NCBI GenBank assembly: GCA_902812455.1
Contig: CADDZH010000176.1
Coordinates: 1-5,403, forward strand
DNA length: 5,403 nt
DNA from: Chloroflexota bacterium
GTDB taxonomy: Bacteria > Chloroflexota > Ktedonobacteria > Ktedonobacterales > Ktedonobacteraceae
Reading direction: 5' to 3'
Numbering within the stretch: the stretch's first letter is position 1; each line of letters starts with the position of its first letter. The notes under the pieces were generated by a model that was not told the DNA's origin, searched no databases, and worked only from the letters and a program-made list of their open reading frames with translations. Positions 5,353-5,403 of this stretch are shown here, piece by piece. The position numbers and the translations under genes were made by a program.

Positions 5353-5403
5353 ATGAGCAGTCGAGACGGCGGTTTTCTTGTGCCTCAAAAGGTGTTCAAC
5401 GGA
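5353..5403 (+). CDS. possible start of a protein gene running off the window
   Basis: ATG 5353 (or GTG 5350) opens a frame that stays open for 17 codons to the end, reading MSSRDGGFLVPQKVFNG. AAGGA (5337-5341) lies 8 nt before the GTG and 11 nt before the ATG. It falls in the loop region of a small hairpin, CGCTT/AAGCG (5330-5345). The fragment is far too short to assign a family. Confidence 0.3.
   Translation, partial: MSSRDGGFLVPQKVFNG

Noticed and set aside
5353..5403. GGFLVP in the terminal fragment as a sign of a phage HK97-type capsid protein next to a tRNA
   Set aside because: Seventeen residues at a protein start are not enough, and no integrase or attachment-site repeat is visible near the tRNA-Gly end.

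Overview
The window looks like a stretch of bacterial chromosome with moderate GC and dense genes on both strands. Bacterial tRNAs, Shine-Dalgarno sequences and consensus sigma-70-type promoters support this. Two proteins suggest a Chloroflexota (Ktedonobacteria-like) host: a small membrane protein starting with a charged YEREIEEIL helix, and an XRE-type HTH fused to a GAF domain. That assignment is an impression from memory and was not tested by any search.

Left part (1-2340): the window opens in the last 47 codons of a protein ending in a Fis/NtrC-type helix-turn-helix (+ strand). It converges on a minus-strand pair: an HTH-GAF regulator, then a DRG/Obg-like GTPase with a C-terminal TGS domain. 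A strong promoter at 2326-2354 (TTGACT, 17 nt, TATGAT) reads into this pair. The convergent gap holds a 74-bp-offset imperfect duplication of the GTPase 3' end.

Centre (2340-4320): the divergent intergenic region carries a structured repeat of about 90 bp. It is bracketed by a 12-bp direct repeat, itself inside an 8-bp inverted repeat, which looks like a small element inserted into a palindromic site. Downstream on the + strand are an NCS1-family nucleobase permease and, 17 nt later, a single-domain response regulator, very likely one operon.

Right part (4320-5403): a separate promoter serves a basic, two-helix membrane protein of unknown function. Then a near-consensus promoter (TTGACA, 17 nt, TATATT) drives tRNA-Pro(TGG). 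A second copy of the structured repeat follows, and then tRNA-Gly(TCC), with no obvious promoter of its own. The last 50 bases may begin another gene.

Most of the window is ordinary. The best candidate for something undescribed is the two-copy repeat: it has conserved hairpins, an apparent compensatory change between copies, and two competing pairings for its 5' arm. No defence, CRISPR, secretion or biosynthetic system is visible.
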